In this document: piece by piece, positions 10,712 through 17,623 of the stretch | Layout of the letters: each line of letters begins with the position of its first letter | Numbering within the stretch: position 1 is the stretch's first letter | NCBI GenBank assembly: GCA_031273605.1 | Contig: JAISRN010000063.1 | Location: 1 to 39,486, forward strand | Origin: Spirochaetales bacterium | GTDB taxonomy: Bacteria; Spirochaetota; Spirochaetia; UBA9216 | DNA length: 39,486 nt | Direction: 5' to 3' | Notes under the pieces: generated by a model | Databases searched by the model: none | Seen by the model: the letters and a program-made list of their open reading frames with translations, nothing else | What the model was told of the DNA's origin: nothing | Program-made: the position numbers and the translations under genes

Positions 10712-10850
10712 CTTTCCCCTATCAGTCATATCTATTCTCCCCGTGGTCACGCCGTCTGTCATGGGCCGCCGGGGAAATTGTTGTTTCAGGAGAGGGCTTA
10801 AGGACAAGTATTAAATTAGCAAAATTATCAGAAGGACTGACAGGGGAAGG
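10712..10850 (+). ncRNA. candidate structured leader element
   Basis: Arms at 10712-10727 and 10835-10850 pair over 16 positions (14 Watson-Crick, one G-U, one mismatch). They enclose an internal hairpin with TCCCCG (10738-10743) and CGGGGA (10770-10775). A third hairpin follows at 10857-10875 (7 bp). All lie between a strong promoter and the secreted-protein gene. It could be a cis-regulatory RNA, a small RNA, or a miniature inverted-repeat element. It matches no riboswitch I know. The plus frame through it is open (10711-10881) but has no start codon. Confidence 0.4.
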
Positions 10851-10902
10851 CTTGGGGATCGTCATTTTGGCGATCGTAAAATGAAGTTTTTTGGAGGTTA
10901 TT

Positions 10903-11619
10903 ATGCGTAAAGCATTGTTTTTTCTTATTTTTTCTGCTGCGATCGGCCTTTGCATGCTGCCGGCGCAAAATTTAACTATTGATTATCAGTATAATGTTTC
11001 AGGCAGAGATACGGCAAACTACCTTAGTTTTTCCGGCCCGCACCGCCTTGTAACGGCCAATAGGGACACCTTTGACGCCGTTACCGGCGCCTCAAAGCAG
11101 AAATCCACCGCTCTCTTTACCGCCTACCAAACAGACATATCCGGCAAGGCCGCTTTTCCCGGGGGCGTGCGGGGCTTGTTCCTGTACCCGGTTGCCCCTG
11201 ACGATCTCCGGACCTCCGACAGCCTTAACGTAACCAAGGCGGCCAATGGGGTAATCACCATTCAGTATGCCCACCGGGGAATTGCCTACCGGATTGTTAC
11301 CGACAGCCAGGGCAGGCTTACCTTTCCCAGGGGAAGCTATTCGGTGCGTACCATTGGGTATATACAGGGCGCAGGACCCCAGGTTATTTCCCGGGATTTT
11401 TCTTCCGACGGAACCGCGGCAGGGATAAATTGGAATGCCGTGTGGGATACCAGGATTGCATCGGGACAAGCCATACCCGGCAATGCAAGCGCAAGAACCG
11501 GAGCGGTAACCAACGACTGGGAAGACTCAACCATTTTTTTCTGGACCGGAACTTTGCAGTTTACCTTTGAAAGTAACATCTTAAAAATCTCAGGAAGCCT
11601 CAGGGCAACCAGAGGTTAG
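10903..11619 (+). CDS. secreted protein of unknown function
   Basis: 238 residues from the ATG at 10903, chosen over an in-frame TTG at 10891 because GGAGG lies directly upstream. A signal peptide (RKALFFLIFSAAIGLCMLPAQ) is predicted to be cleaved after about residue 22, and no lipobox is seen, so it is probably periplasmic or surface-exposed. The mature protein is rich in Gly, Thr and Ser with alternating beta-type stretches and ends TFESNILKISGSLRATRG. I recognise no domain. It forms its own transcription unit with a long structured leader and a strong terminator. Confidence 0.75.
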   Translation: MRKALFFLIFSAAIGLCMLPAQNLTIDYQYNVSGRDTANYLSFSGPHRLVTANRDTFDAVTGASKQKSTALFTAYQTDISGKAAFPGGVRGLFLYPVAPDDLRTSDSLNVTKAANGVITIQYAHRGIAYRIVTDSQGRLTFPRGSYSVRTIGYIQGAGPQVISRDFSSDGTAAGINWNAVWDTRIASGQAIPGNASARTGAVTNDWEDSTIFFWTGTLQFTFESNILKISGSLRATRG

Positions 11620-11637
11620 TCCGGTTTCGCTTTTGCC

Positions 11638-11661
11638 AAGCCCCGGAAACGGGGCTTTTTT
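11638..11661 (+). terminator. intrinsic terminator of the secreted-protein gene
   Basis: An 8-bp perfect stem AAGCCCCG / CGGGGCTT closed by a GAAA tetraloop, running into six T residues (11656-11661). It lies 18 bp after the stop. The best terminator in the window; it works for the plus strand only. Confidence 0.93.
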
Positions 11662-11690
11662 ATGCCCGGTCAACCTTTTCCTCTCCGTGG

Positions 11691-12449
11691 TTATGCAAAA
11701 AGCAGGCCCGCCGAAATTAAAGTTACCACATAAACGGCAATGCGATACTGTTTGTTGCTCACCTTTTTTACAAAGAGGATCCCCAGCCCAATTCCCAGGA
11801 GAATAAAGGGGATCATCATAAGATCAAAGGCCAGGCTTTGCCGGGAGATATTATGCCATACCAGGGTTTGCAGGGGAATTTTAAGATAATTGACAATAAG
11901 AAAAAACCACCCGGCGGTGCCCACGAAACTTTCCTTGGGAAGCCGGACTGCCAGAAGGAAGACCGAAAGGATGGGCCCCGCAGCATTGCCGATCATGGTC
12001 GAAAAGCCCCCCAGAACTCCGAAAAGGGCAAAAAACCATAACCCGGAGGGAAGCTCCGCTCCCCGCCTTTCGTTCCAGATCATCACCCCAAGACCGGCGG
12101 CAACGCAGAGGCCGATAAGGATTTTAAACCCCCTATCCGTGCTGATGAAATGATCCATTCCCAGAGCCAGGGCAAAACCCGCCAGGGCCCAGGGAATAAG
12201 GGGCCATATATACTTCCATTCCGCATGGCGGCGGTAATAGATCACCGCAAAGAGATCGGCAAAACAAATGAGGGGAAGCACCACCCCGGTAGATTCCCTG
12301 GCGCCGAAGACCAGGGCAAAGAGGGGAACCGCCAAAATTGAAATGCCGTTAAGCCCCGTTTTTGAAATGCCAAAGCAGATGCAGCCAAAGATCACCCCGG
12401 CCCATTGCCAAAATTCCAACTGATAAGAGGCCAGGTTGAACCAATTCAT
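11691..12449 (-). CDS. TSUP-family (TauE/SafE) membrane permease
   Basis: 252 residues with about seven or eight hydrophobic helices arranged as two similar halves, the hallmark of the TSUP family. Typical motifs are GISKTGLNGISILAVPL in the first half and GFSTMIGNAAGPILSVFLL in the second. Family members export sulfite, sulfoacetate or other organosulfur anions; the substrate here is unknown. No Shine-Dalgarno sequence is obvious. It is a single gene between a plus-strand terminator and a roughly 450-bp intergenic region. Confidence 0.9.
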   Translation of the reverse strand: MNWFNLASYQLEFWQWAGVIFGCICFGISKTGLNGISILAVPLFALVFGARESTGVVLPLICFADLFAVIYYRRHAEWKYIWPLIPWALAGFALALGMDHFISTDRGFKILIGLCVAAGLGVMIWNERRGAELPSGLWFFALFGVLGGFSTMIGNAAGPILSVFLLAVRLPKESFVGTAGWFFLIVNYLKIPLQTLVWHNISRQSLAFDLMMIPFILLGIGLGILFVKKVSNKQYRIAVYVVTLISAGLLFA

Positions 12450-12594
12450 AAAAAGAGTTTATTCACCGCCCGTTAAAAAGTATTAAGAATCAAAATCTTG
12501 CTGCCGCGGCAAAAAACATTTTAAATGGTTTCATCTATTTTTTACCTCCGAAAATCCTGCCGGAAATGGCCTTAACTAAAGAAATTTTAAAATT

Positions 12595-12624
12595 ATCATA
12601 CCATACCAAGTATGGCTTGTCCAA
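12595..12624 (-). promoter_or_regulatory. predicted promoter of the TSUP gene with palindromic spacer
   Basis: On the minus strand TTGGAC (12619-12624), 18 bp, TATGAT (12595-12600). The spacer holds the inverted repeat CCATAC-caa-GTATGG (12601-12615). A palindrome inside a slightly long spacer recalls MerR-type operators, though no such regulator is in the window. The leader would be about 140 nt. Confidence 0.45.
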
Positions 12625-12670
12625 CATTTTTTATTATACGGATTAATTCGCCCCAAGGGGCAGGCAGGCT

Positions 12671-12762
12671 CGGAAAACCGGGGTTTCCGCTTAAATTTTA
12701 GCTTTTGCCCGTTCAGACGGCCTCTTTTGAGGCCGAATTAGGCTGTTTTCCCAAAATTTAAG
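12671..12762. repeat. intergenic palindromes upstream of the isoaspartyl methyltransferase gene
   Basis: The gap 12450-12896 has no gene. Besides the two promoters it holds an imperfect palindrome at 12671-12689, and a 73-bp structure at 12690-12762. The latter has perfect outer arms CTTAAATTTT / AAAATTTAAG and a perfect inner hairpin CGGCCTC-tttt-GAGGCCG (12718-12735). The unpaired parts between them do not match. It could be a non-autonomous repeat or a structured transcript; no T-tract follows the inner hairpin. Confidence 0.5.
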
Positions 12763-12817
12763 TTTTTCAGAGGTCCTGCGGGCTGAATTTAAAAATGGCC
12801 GGAGAGGAAATTACGCG

Positions 12818-12846
12818 TTGACAAGGGCCGTTCTCTTGTATAAAAT
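12818..12846 (+). promoter_or_regulatory. promoter of the isoaspartyl methyltransferase gene
   Basis: TTGACA (12818-12823), 17 bp, TAAAAT (12841-12846). The start near 12853 leaves about 44 nt before the ATG at 12897 and rules out the alternative GTG at 12855 as a well-translated start. Confidence 0.7.
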
Positions 12847-12896
12847 TTGAGTCCGTGCCAATAATTAAAACAAAAATTACGGCATTCAGGAGAATT

Positions 12897-13931
12897 ATGA
12901 CCAAATTACTAACAGGAGCTATTTCCGGACGTAATGTGGCGGTGCTTATCACGGGCCTCTTTATTGGCTTTTTCTTCGGGCTTATCCTGCCCAGGGTAGT
13001 GGCGGCCAGGACCGAAAGAGTAGCCGCCTACGAGGAGGTGGCCGCCCAGTCCGCCGTTCGGGAGGCCGCCGAAATTGCCTTCCGGCTGGGAGTGGACAGC
13101 GCCGAATACGGCCTGGCCTATGAAACCCTTCCGGGGATGGAAAAATACGATGGTCCTGGCTTTGCCCAGTCCATGCCCATTGATACCAAGGATGCGTGGC
13201 TGTCCTGGATGCGGACCAACCGCAGCGATTCCCCGATTTTTTTGGAGCAGCGGTGGAAATTAGCCCAGGATTTTGTCGGCAGCAGCGAGCTTAAACGGCC
13301 GGAGGACGTACGGGCCTTCCTTTTGGCGCCCCGGGAGCACTTTGTCCGGGAGCGCAATGCGGGGCTTGAATACGCCGATTCCTGGCTGCCCATCGGACAC
13401 GGCGCCACGATTACGGACCCCGATGTGGTAGCCATGATGACCACCACCCTGGATATAAAACCAGGGGAAAGGGTCCTGGAAATAGGCACCGGGTCCGGTT
13501 ATCAGTCCGCTATTCTTTCTTACCTGTCCAACGAAGTCTATACTATTGAAATAATTAAGCCCCTCTTTGTGGAAACCGACCAGCTTTACCGGGATTGGGA
13601 AAAAACCTACCCAAGTTACGGCGCCATTAACCGGAAGCTCGGGGATGGTTACTATGGCTGGGAAAAATACGCTCCCTTTGAAAAGATCATCGTTACCTGC
13701 GCTATTGACCACATTCCTCCTCCGCTGCTCCAGCAGTTGGCGATTAACGGCATCATGGTTCTGCCCCTGGGCCCTCCGGGACGCCAGTATATTATGGAAA
13801 TCAAGAAAGAAAGGCAGCCGGACGGAACCATTACCTTAAGCCGCCGGGATGTTTACAACGGCCTTAGGGTTAGTTTTATTCCCTTTAGGGACGAAGCGGG
13901 AACTTCTTACAGTACTTCCAACACCCGTTAA
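12897..13931 (+). CDS. membrane-anchored protein-L-isoaspartate O-methyltransferase
   Basis: 344 residues, far longer than the usual 210 or so of PCMT. Residues about 14-33 are one transmembrane helix, and about 100 more residues precede the PCMT domain. That domain begins near PREHFV and has the family-typical SWLPIGHGATITDPDVVAMM and SAM-binding VLEIGTGSGYQSAI (about 193-206). PCMT methylates L-isoaspartyl residues in damaged proteins so that they can revert to aspartate. The anchor suggests repair of envelope proteins, but because PCMT needs SAM, an outward-facing domain would be puzzling; a cytoplasm-facing orientation or a different substrate is possible. The start at 12897 is set by CAGGAG. 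Confidence 0.85.
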   Translation: MTKLLTGAISGRNVAVLITGLFIGFFFGLILPRVVAARTERVAAYEEVAAQSAVREAAEIAFRLGVDSAEYGLAYETLPGMEKYDGPGFAQSMPIDTKDAWLSWMRTNRSDSPIFLEQRWKLAQDFVGSSELKRPEDVRAFLLAPREHFVRERNAGLEYADSWLPIGHGATITDPDVVAMMTTTLDIKPGERVLEIGTGSGYQSAILSYLSNEVYTIEIIKPLFVETDQLYRDWEKTYPSYGAINRKLGDGYYGWEKYAPFEKIIVTCAIDHIPPPLLQQLAINGIMVLPLGPPGRQYIMEIKKERQPDGTITLSRRDVYNGLRVSFIPFRDEAGTSYSTSNTR

Positions 13932-13956
13932 TCCCGGCGGGTTTGCTTTTCAGGCT

Positions 13957-13984
13957 TTGTTTTTTGAACCTTGTTTTTTGAACC
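13957..13984 (+). repeat. tandem 14-bp duplication upstream of the rsmI promoter
   Basis: TTGTTTTTTGAACC occurs twice in direct, uninterrupted tandem (13957-13970 and 13971-13984), ending 1 bp before the -35 of rsmI. It may act as an UP-like element or be a recent slippage duplication. Confidence 0.8.
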
Positions 13985-13985
13985 T

Positions 13986-14014
13986 TTGACTTTAGCCCGG
14001 TCCCGGCTTATACT
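13986..14014 (+). promoter_or_regulatory. rsmI promoter, predicted leaderless
   Basis: TTGACT (13986-13991), 17 bp, TATACT (14009-14014). The ATG of rsmI begins 6 bp after the -10, exactly where transcription should start, and there is no Shine-Dalgarno sequence. Confidence 0.65.
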
Positions 14015-14019
14015 TTCCT

Positions 14020-14700
14020 ATGGCGCTTCTTTACATGATAGCCTCGCCCCTGGGCAACCTGAAGGATATTACCCTCCGGGCGTTGGAAGCCCTGGCCGAG
14101 GCGGACTGGGTGGCCTGCGAGGATACCCGGCGGAGCTTAAAACTCCTCACCGCCCATGGGTTAAGCAAAAAGCTCCTTTCCTGCCGGGCCCAGAATGAGG
14201 GGGAGGCGGCGGAAAAGGTCTTGGGGGCGCTGCGGGAAGGTAAAACCGTGGCTTTTCTTTCCGATGCCGGCACTCCGGGCATAAGCGATCCGGGGGCCGT
14301 CCTTGTCCGCCGGGTTAGGGATGCGGGGTTTGCCGTGGTTCCCCTCCCCGGACCCTCCGCTTTGGCGGCTTTGCAGAGCGTGTCGGGATTTTTGGAAAAA
14401 ACCCTTACCTTTGAGGGGTTTTTGTCCCCCAAAGCGGGAAAACGCCGCCGCCGGCTGGAAGAACTGTTGGCCCGGAATGAGGCTTTTATTCTCTACGAGT
14501 CTCCCTTCAGGATAAAAAAGCTCTTAACCGAGCTTTTAACCCTGGATCCCGGCCGTTTGGTCCTGGTTGGCCGGGAAATGACCAAAATTTACGAGGAATT
14601 TATCGAAGGAACCCCCGGAGAGATCCTGGCCATCCTCGAAAAAAAAGATAAGGTCTTGGGAGAATTTTCCGTGCTTGTCAGTTCCAAGAAAAAGAGTTAA
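14020..14700 (+). CDS. rsmI: 16S rRNA (cytidine1402-2'-O)-methyltransferase RsmI
   Basis: 226 residues, a SAM-dependent methyltransferase of the tetrapyrrole-methylase fold. Conserved motifs are IASPLGNLKDITLRAL at the start, CEDTRRS, FLSDAGTPGISDPG (the SAM loop), PLPGPSALAALQ, and YESPFRIKKLL. RsmI methylates the ribose of C1402 in the decoding centre of 16S rRNA and supports fidelity of initiation. The C-terminal domain is short compared with E. coli. The message appears leaderless. The stop codon overlaps the sigma-28 promoter of flgM. Confidence 0.95.
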   Translation: MALLYMIASPLGNLKDITLRALEALAEADWVACEDTRRSLKLLTAHGLSKKLLSCRAQNEGEAAEKVLGALREGKTVAFLSDAGTPGISDPGAVLVRRVRDAGFAVVPLPGPSALAALQSVSGFLEKTLTFEGFLSPKAGKRRRRLEELLARNEAFILYESPFRIKKLLTELLTLDPGRLVLVGREMTKIYEEFIEGTPGEILAILEKKDKVLGEFSVLVSSKKKS

Positions 14701-14724
14701 ACTCTATACAGCTTATGACGATAT
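14698..14724 (+). promoter_or_regulatory. sigma-28 (FliA) promoter of flgM
   Basis: TAAACTCT, 11 bp, GACGATAT: the TAAA-N15-GCCGATAA flagellar consensus with all four -35 bases and six of eight -10 bases. It overlaps the rsmI stop codon and lies 25 bp upstream of the flgM ATG. Late-class control of flgM by sigma-28 is well established in other bacteria. Confidence 0.75.
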
Positions 14725-14749
14725 TAAAAATGAAAGGTTAGGTGGTAAA

Positions 14750-15037
14750 ATGACTATTGATAGCATAGGGCCTGTTGATCCCCTTTCTAAGATAAATAGG
14801 TCTTCCCGAAGTCCGAAAACAGCCCCTGCCAGCCGCGGTGATGCGGTTCAGCTATCCTCCGAAGCCCGGAATATGAGCGAGATCTACCGGATTACCGAGG
14901 AGGTCAGGCTTAGTCCGGATGTCCGGCAGGACCGGATTGACGAAATCAAGGCCAAACTTCTGGATCCCAACTATATTAATGACACAATCCTCAATGCCAC
15001 GGCAGAAAACATAATGAAGGCCTTCGGCCTGTCCTAG
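14750..15037 (+). CDS. flgM: anti-sigma-28 factor FlgM
   Basis: 95 residues from the ATG at 14750, chosen because GGTGG lies just upstream and the longer frame starts inside rsmI. It begins MTIDSIGPVDPLSK, the form seen in Treponema FlgM. A disordered Ser/Pro/Arg-rich stretch with DAVQLSSEA follows, then the C-terminal helices that bind sigma-28 (VRQDRIDEIKAKLLDPNYIN...TAENIMKAFGL). FlgM holds FliA inactive until the hook is finished and FlgM is exported. It is transcribed from its own sigma-28-like promoter and closed by a terminator. Confidence 0.92.
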   Translation: MTIDSIGPVDPLSKINRSSRSPKTAPASRGDAVQLSSEARNMSEIYRITEEVRLSPDVRQDRIDEIKAKLLDPNYINDTILNATAENIMKAFGLS

Positions 15038-15062
15038 GCTTGGCGGTTATGGTATCGGTAAC

Positions 15063-15093
15063 GGCGGAGGGCCCCAGGTTCTCCGCCATTTTT
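15063..15093 (+). terminator. intrinsic terminator after flgM
   Basis: A perfect 7-bp stem GGCGGAG / CTCCGCC with an 11-nt loop, followed by A and five T residues. It separates flgM from the zinc-ribbon gene that starts 12 bp later. Confidence 0.8.
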
Positions 15094-15104
15094 ATGGAAC
15101 AGCC

Positions 15105-15539
15105 GTGATTTACGCCGGCGCCTCGGTTTTAATTCTGCTTATTACCGTTTTAATCCTGCTTTTAAGGGCGCCCCGCCGTCCGCCGCCGGACAACGGGCCT
15201 GCCCGCCCCCGGGTTACGGCCTCCAAACTCCGGCCTGCCCGTCTCCCTGAGCCCAAACGCTGCCTTCTCTGCGGGGAGTACTTTGCCCCCGGCGACACCC
15301 TGCAAACGAGCCTGTACCCCGATACCGGGACGGGGCGGTTAATGGAAATTGCCGGCTGCGGCCGCTGCGCCCCGGAGAAAACCGGGGCAGGCCGGCAGCT
15401 TAAACGCCGCTGTCCCCTCTGCGGGGCGGTTATAGCGGAGGATGAGGTTATCATGGCCCGGCGGGTCGAAAAACCGGGCCTTAGGCCCCAGCTTACAATC
15501 CTGGGCTGCCGGCGGTGTTTTAAGCCGGTCCGCGGGTAG
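15105..15539 (+). CDS. membrane-anchored double zinc-ribbon protein
   Basis: 144 residues from a GTG start; the nearby ATG at 15094 gives only four codons. One N-terminal transmembrane helix (about 4-20) and a basic/Pro-rich linker lead to two similar zinc-binding modules: Cys53/Cys56 with Cys85/Cys88, and Cys103/Cys106 with Cys135/Cys138. Each has the pattern CxLCG ... GCxRC, so the protein seems to be an internal duplication. No enzyme signature is visible; a scaffold or nucleic-acid/protein-binding role is a guess. No Shine-Dalgarno sequence is evident, and a terminator lies immediately upstream, so expression may be low. Confidence 0.65.
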   Translation: MIYAGASVLILLITVLILLLRAPRRPPPDNGPARPRVTASKLRPARLPEPKRCLLCGEYFAPGDTLQTSLYPDTGTGRLMEIAGCGRCAPEKTGAGRQLKRRCPLCGAVIAEDEVIMARRVEKPGLRPQLTILGCRRCFKPVRG

Positions 15540-15575
15540 GAAAAGGTTCCTGCCTGCGCCTTCATAGGCCCAAGA

Positions 15576-15764
15576 CTAAAAAAGGTTGTTAATTTCGATA
15601 ATTATCCGCCCGTTTTTCCGGCTGAGATACGTCTCAAACCCGCAGACGCTGCAATGAACGGTAACGGGCTCTCCCAGGTCCAGCAATTTGGAGGATATTT
15701 TGGTTAATTCCCGTTCGCAATTTTCACAGTAAATCGGAATAAGTTTGCTTTCTTCGTCAGGCAT
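15576..15764 (-). CDS. small zinc-ribbon protein
   Basis: 62 residues with CENC (Cys13, Cys16) and CSVC (Cys38, Cys41), a single four-cysteine zinc ribbon, followed by a basic beta-hairpin-like tail. AAGGA lies upstream of the ATG. It is convergent with the double zinc-ribbon gene and lies 27 bp after the start-distal end of the glycosyltransferase region on the same strand. Function unknown; too short to assign. Confidence 0.6.
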   Translation of the reverse strand: MPDEESKLIPIYCENCERELTKISSKLLDLGEPVTVHCSVCGFETYLSRKNGRIIIEINNLF

Positions 15765-15791
15765 AGGGGCCGTCCTTACCGGGGTATTTTT

Positions 15792-16700
15792 CTAATTGTA
15801 AACATAAATCTGTTTTATTCTATCAAATGATATGCTGCGCTTTGTTCCAAATACATTTTCTTTAAATTTATTAAGAATTTTTTCTGTATTTATGATTTTT
15901 GCTTTGTTAATAATTCCTAATGCCCTCTTTACGATTTTATATTTTTTTAATATTTTTAATTCGCTTTTGCTTAGTTTTTCCTGTTGTATTATTTTTTCAG
16001 CTTCGGCCAAATAGCTTTCCATGCCGTCCAGTGATAATTGATCCGAGCTCCTTTCCCTAAAGCCTCCGATTAAAGCATTTGTTATATGCAGTTTTTCGTA
16101 GCGGAAAAACCGCATCCACAGGTCAAAATCCCCCGCGTATCTTAATTCACGGTTTAGGAACGAACCCGCCTGTTCCCATAAACTCCTGTGCCAAAAGCAT
16201 GATTCCTGCTGCAGCCACTTATAATCACCCATTAAAAAATCCCAGCGGACAAATTTTTGGCTTTGAGAGACGTGTACCGTCCGCCCGTATTCGTCAAATT
16301 TAGTTGTTGCGCCGGCAAGCCATTTTATTTCTTTATATCTTGAAAATAATTCGGCCACGGTGAATAAGGCTTTTGGGTGGTACATATCATCAGAGCCAAT
16401 CCATGCCATTACTTCTCCTCCGGCTTTTTCAAAACCCTTTTGGATGCCGTCATACAGGCCCCCGTCTTTTTCGGATACCCAATAAGCTAATTGGGATTCG
16501 TATTTTTTTATGATTTTAACGCTGTCATCGGCGCTTCCCCCGTCTATAATAATATACTCTAAACGGGGATATCCCTGGTTTAGCACCGAATTGATGGTTT
16601 CTTCCAAATATCGGCCGCCGTTCAAGCAGGGGGTTACTATTGAAATTTGAGGCCATTCTCTTAACCGGAAATCAAACTTATCAAAATCAAACCCGCCCAT
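15792..16700 (-). CDS. family 2 glycosyltransferase
   Basis: 302 residues with a GT-A fold. The N-terminus shows ISIVTPCLNGGRYLEETINS, then IIIDGGSADDS, SEKDGGLYDGIQKG and the metal-binding SDD (103-105, in AWIGSDDMYHP). The second half has AGDFDLWMRFF. Such enzymes transfer sugars from nucleotide donors to polysaccharide or glycolipid acceptors at the inner face of the membrane; the product is unknown. The C-terminal 70 codons are much more AT-rich than the rest and encode Lys/Ile-rich helix, suggesting transfer. It stands alone with a consensus-like promoter. Confidence 0.88.
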   Translation of the reverse strand: MGGFDFDKFDFRLREWPQISIVTPCLNGGRYLEETINSVLNQGYPRLEYIIIDGGSADDSVKIIKKYESQLAYWVSEKDGGLYDGIQKGFEKAGGEVMAWIGSDDMYHPKALFTVAELFSRYKEIKWLAGATTKFDEYGRTVHVSQSQKFVRWDFLMGDYKWLQQESCFWHRSLWEQAGSFLNRELRYAGDFDLWMRFFRYEKLHITNALIGGFRERSSDQLSLDGMESYLAEAEKIIQQEKLSKSELKILKKYKIVKRALGIINKAKIINTEKILNKFKENVFGTKRSISFDRIKQIYVYN

Positions 16701-16766
16701 GTTAAACTCTGACCATTGAAAAACTCCTTATTGCCAAAGAATATCCTTCTCAAAAGACTTATGTTT

Positions 16767-16796
16767 ATTATAGAAGATCCGGGGGCTTTGAGTCAA
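16767..16796 (-). promoter_or_regulatory. promoter of the glycosyltransferase gene
   Basis: On the minus strand TTGACT (16791-16796), 18 bp, TATAAT (16767-16772). The -35 is overlapped by the palindrome at 16795-16815, which could be an operator. Confidence 0.7.
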
Positions 16797-16815
16797 AACC
16801 CTCTTTTAGGGTTTT
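16795..16815. other. palindrome AAAACCCT-N5-AGGGTTTT in a divergent promoter region
   Basis: Perfect 8-bp arms with loop CTTTT and T-rich ends on both strands, so it looks like a bidirectional terminator. The flanking genes are divergent, so no annotated gene ends here. It may be an operator over the glycosyltransferase -35, the terminator of an unseen short transcript, or a relic. Confidence 0.5.
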
Positions 16816-16914
16816 TTCGGGTCCCCTTCCCAAAGGCCGCTTTTTCAGGCTAAACTTGCGGAATAGGCCATTTTGTGATGTTGAAAGAATAAAATTTAAA
16901 AAAGGCAGAGTAAA

Positions 16915-17622
16915 ATGAAACTACACTATTTGCAGCACGTTCCTTTTGAAAATCCCGGTTATATCCTTGCCTGGGCGCAAAAACATGGCTGGGAAATAAC
17001 CGAAACCCGGCTCTACGAGTACCCCGCAGGGAAAGTTCGCTTTCCCCCGCCGGATGCCTTTGATTGGCTGGTTATCATGGGGGGGCCTATGAACATCTAC
17101 GAACATGAAAACTACCCCTGGCTGCCGGAAGAAAAGACCTTTATCAAAGAAGCGGTGGAAGCGGGCAAGGCGATCATAGGAATTTGCCTGGGGGCTCAGT
17201 TAATTGCCTGCGCCCTGGGAGGGGAGGTTACGCCCAACCCTTGCAAGGAAATTGGCTGGCTGCCGGTCCGGCTTACCCCCGAAGCCCGGCGGCTGCCCTT
17301 GTTTTCTTTCCTTCCCGAAAGGCCCCGGGTATTTCAATGGCACGGAGATACCTTCAGCGTTCTGCCCCCGGGGGCCGTTCTTCTGGCCGAAAGCGAAGCC
17401 TGCCAAAACCAGGCTTTTACGTGGGGAGACCGGGTCTTCGGCTTTCAGTTTCACCTGGAAATGACCGAGGAGAACATCCGGGAATCAATCGAAAACTGCG
17501 GAAACGAACTTGTTTCCGGCCCCTATATCCAAACCGCCGGGGAAATGGTTTCCCGCCCGGAATATGTTCTAAAGAGCAATCAATGGATGGATGAATTTTT
17601 AACCCGGCTGGAAAAATTATAA
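16915..17622 (+). CDS. class I glutamine amidotransferase domain protein
   Basis: 235 residues of the GuaA/TrpG-type glutaminase fold, with no synthetase domain attached. The catalytic triad is visible: nucleophile Cys91 in GICLGAQL and His180/Glu182 in FQFHLEM. The oxyanion loop is MGGPMNIYE. Free-standing proteins of this type hydrolyse glutamine or gamma-glutamyl compounds, and some degrade gamma-glutamyl amines. The partner or substrate is unknown. The ribosome site AAAGGCAGAG precedes the ATG. A hairpin follows the stop directly. Confidence 0.85.
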   Translation: MKLHYLQHVPFENPGYILAWAQKHGWEITETRLYEYPAGKVRFPPPDAFDWLVIMGGPMNIYEHENYPWLPEEKTFIKEAVEAGKAIIGICLGAQLIACALGGEVTPNPCKEIGWLPVRLTPEARRLPLFSFLPERPRVFQWHGDTFSVLPPGAVLLAESEACQNQAFTWGDRVFGFQFHLEMTEENIRESIENCGNELVSGPYIQTAGEMVSRPEYVLKSNQWMDEFLTRLEKL

Positions 17623-17623
17623 T

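Noticed and set aside
10649-10801. 50-codon plus-strand small open frame in the leader of the secreted-protein gene
   Set aside because: The AAGGAG is 12 bp from the ATG, and the peptide has no recognisable features. A leader peptide cannot be excluded.
10722-10955. 77-residue minus-strand open frame over the structured leader
   Set aside because: It overlaps the start of the secreted-protein gene and has no ribosome site or known domain; the other strand is open here too, so the frame is probably fortuitous.
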